DNA from: DASZUK01 sp963844575
GTDB lineage: Bacteria > Actinomycetota > Acidimicrobiia > Acidimicrobiales > RAAP-2
Assembly: GCA_963844575.1 (NCBI GenBank)
Contig: CAWJOU010000004.1
Coordinates: 1-6,871 of the forward strand
DNA length: 6,871 nt
Direction: 5' to 3'
The notes under the pieces were generated by a model. That model was not told the origin of the DNA, made no database searches, and was given only the letters and a program-made list of their open reading frames with translations. Position numbers and translations under genes: made by a program. Shown here piece after piece: positions 6,007-6,871 of this stretch (positions are counted from its first letter, which is position 1; each line of letters starts with the position of its first letter).

Positions 6007-6178
6007 GTAAGAGGCCTCGCCTGGTCAGCGGTAGCGTGTCGAACATGGCATTGGAGGAAGAGCGAGCCAGGTCAGATAACGCCGGGGTCAGAGAAACGTA
6101 CCAGCTGAAAATCCCGGGGGCCCGGAAGCAAAAGCCGGCATTGAACGTCCCACCTATACGATTAATGACCGGGACACC
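6007..6178. other. Intergenic stretch at the composition boundary
   Basis: About 170 bp with no gene I can support. GC drops relative to everything upstream. It ends with a possible -10 element TACGAT at 6157-6162, 16 bp before the zinc-ribbon ATG, and a weak GGGA ribosome binding site at 6171-6174. A TTGAAC at 6141-6146 is too close to that -10 to serve as its -35. A 79-codon open frame from 6045 runs through here but overlaps the zinc-ribbon gene and has no ribosome binding site. Confidence 0.4.
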
Positions 6179-6421
6179 ATGGAATCTAAAGAAGTCGCCG
6201 ACCGTATTCGCGGCTGGATCACTTCGAATTGGCTCGATCCAATCTGCCCTATCTGCAGGAGTCAATCTTGGACAATTGAGGTAAAACTATTCTTTTTCCG
6301 TCGTCTTAAGGTTCCAAACATCGGACGTACCGCGTTCCCCGTGCACTGCAAGGTCTGCGGTTACACGATGTGGGTCACGTCGGCCGTGGCTGGGGTTGCG
6401 GGGCCCGAGTCGCCTGCATGA
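6179..6421 (+). CDS. Small zinc-ribbon protein, unknown function
   Basis: 80 residues, uninterrupted. The N-terminal amphipathic segment MESKEVADRIRGWITSNWLD precedes CPICRSQSW (Cys pair at about residues 23 and 26). A basic/aromatic linker (FFFRRLKVPNIG) leads to VHCKVCGYTMW (second Cys pair at about residues 58 and 61), then a hydrophobic tail TSAVAGVAGPE. The two CxxC knuckles would bind one Zn ion. The order helix, CPxCxxxxW, short beta region, CxxCGYT, hydrophobic tail matches a family of small hypothetical proteins scattered through bacteria, with no function I know of. The stop TGA overlaps the next gene's ATG, so the two are made together. Codon use is less GC-biased than in all upstream genes, suggesting acquisition by transfer. 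Confidence 0.75.
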   Translation: MESKEVADRIRGWITSNWLDPICPICRSQSWTIEVKLFFFRRLKVPNIGRTAFPVHCKVCGYTMWVTSAVAGVAGPESPA

Positions 6422-6831
6422 GCGGTCCCGCCGTGCCCGGATTTCGCGACGTCCAGACAGCCACACCCGCAGGGAGTCTTACAACTCCCGTACAGCAACG
6501 TACCGTAACATTCTTTTATATTTCGGATCCCGAACTTCAAATATTCGAGGAGTTGTCCTCGTCTTATGACTCGACCTTCTTTGGCATTGCGGCCAGCGCA
6601 TTCGTCGCCCTAATGATTGCGATCATAGAATCAGCAGTGAGCGGTAACGCATACACTACCTGGCTGATCGCCCTCATTCCGGTCGCGATTGGGACCGTTT
6701 ACTTCTTCCTTCAAATGCAGAAAGAGCGCAAGAGGGGGAAGGCTAAGGTTGCGAAGGTCAGAGAAAATCCCGCTCCCGCCGCTGCGAAGAGCGGGGAATC
6801 TGCAGCGGCCCCCCCAGAGCGACCCAACTGA
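6418..6831 (+). CDS. Two-helix membrane protein, unknown function
   Basis: 137 residues from the ATG at 6418 that overlaps the zinc-ribbon stop (ATGA). Earlier in-frame starts inside the upstream gene are less likely. The N-terminal 35 residues are polar, followed by VTFFYISDPELQIFEELSSS. Two transmembrane helices follow: FFGIAASAFVALMIAIIESA and TTWLIALIPVAIGTVYFFLQ, joined by a short loop. A strongly basic segment (QKERKRGKAKVAKVR) comes next, then an Ala/Pro/Glu-rich tail ending PPERPN. The positive-inside rule places the basic tail, and so the N terminus, in the cytoplasm. No enzyme motif. The frame is intact, unlike the upstream operons. Function unknown; the coupling implies a joint role with the zinc-ribbon protein, perhaps as its membrane anchor. 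Confidence 0.72.
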   Translation: MSGPAVPGFRDVQTATPAGSLTTPVQQRTVTFFYISDPELQIFEELSSSYDSTFFGIAASAFVALMIAIIESAVSGNAYTTWLIALIPVAIGTVYFFLQMQKERKRGKAKVAKVRENPAPAAAKSGESAAAPPERPN

Positions 6832-6871
6832 GAGAGAAGATTCGTCCGCCTCCTCTTTGTAGGCCAACTGT

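Noticed and set aside
6045..6284. Plus-strand open frame of 79 codons starting MALEEERARSDNAG
   Set aside because: No ribosome binding site, no family resemblance, and its second half overlaps the well-supported zinc-ribbon gene in another frame.
6631..6867. Minus-strand open frame of 78 codons
   Set aside because: Antisense to the two-helix membrane protein, which has a clear start, coupling to the upstream gene and helices.
1..6871. tRNA, rRNA, CRISPR array, insertion sequence or integrase
   Set aside because: No cloverleaf-like segment, no regularly spaced direct repeats with unique spacers, no transposase or integrase motifs in any frame; the repeats in 44-998 are protein-coding beta repeats.

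Overview
The window is high-GC bacterial DNA with actinobacterial character: almost every codon ends in G or C, GTG starts are common, the -10 boxes fit TANNNT, and there is a paired crcB1/crcB2 locus with an N-terminally extended CrcB1. An actinomycete or acidimicrobial metagenomic contig fits; I cannot go below the phylum. From about position 6010 the DNA becomes clearly richer in A+T.

Most genes in positions 44-5991 are interrupted by apparent one-base indels, mostly missing G or C in short runs. I followed protein homology across these breaks, so several entries are composite reading frames whose outer ends are firm but whose interior changes frame. The last two genes (6179-6831) are intact.

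Layout. (1) 44-2879, minus strand: a tightly coupled three-gene operon with a membrane-sensor histidine kinase, a NarL/LiaR-type response regulator and a membrane-anchored DUF4097 beta-repeat protein. Its promoter lies in a 164-bp divergent intergenic region that contains spaced, operator-like repeats. (2) 3044 to about 3420 or 3545, plus strand: a small multi-pass membrane protein, convergent with the next operon. (3) 3420-4361, minus strand: crcB1 and crcB2, two halves of a fluoride channel with a GTGA overlap, preceded by a fluoride riboswitch. The riboswitch 3' strand can alternatively pair with the crcB1 ribosome binding site. (4) 4500-5991, plus strand: acetolactate decarboxylase followed, with an ATGA overlap, by a cis-prenyl transferase (uppS) that has an in-frame TAG near its C terminus. 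(5) 6179-6831, plus strand: a lower-GC pair made of a small zinc-ribbon protein and a two-helix membrane protein, joined by an ATGA overlap; function unknown.

The best-supported regulatory logic is fluoride sensing: fluoride stabilises the aptamer, frees the Shine-Dalgarno sequence and allows both Fluc subunits to be made. The kinase operon resembles envelope-stress LiaSR-type systems, with the DUF4097 protein as a likely cell-surface partner. The final two-gene cassette is the most plausible candidate for something undescribed.
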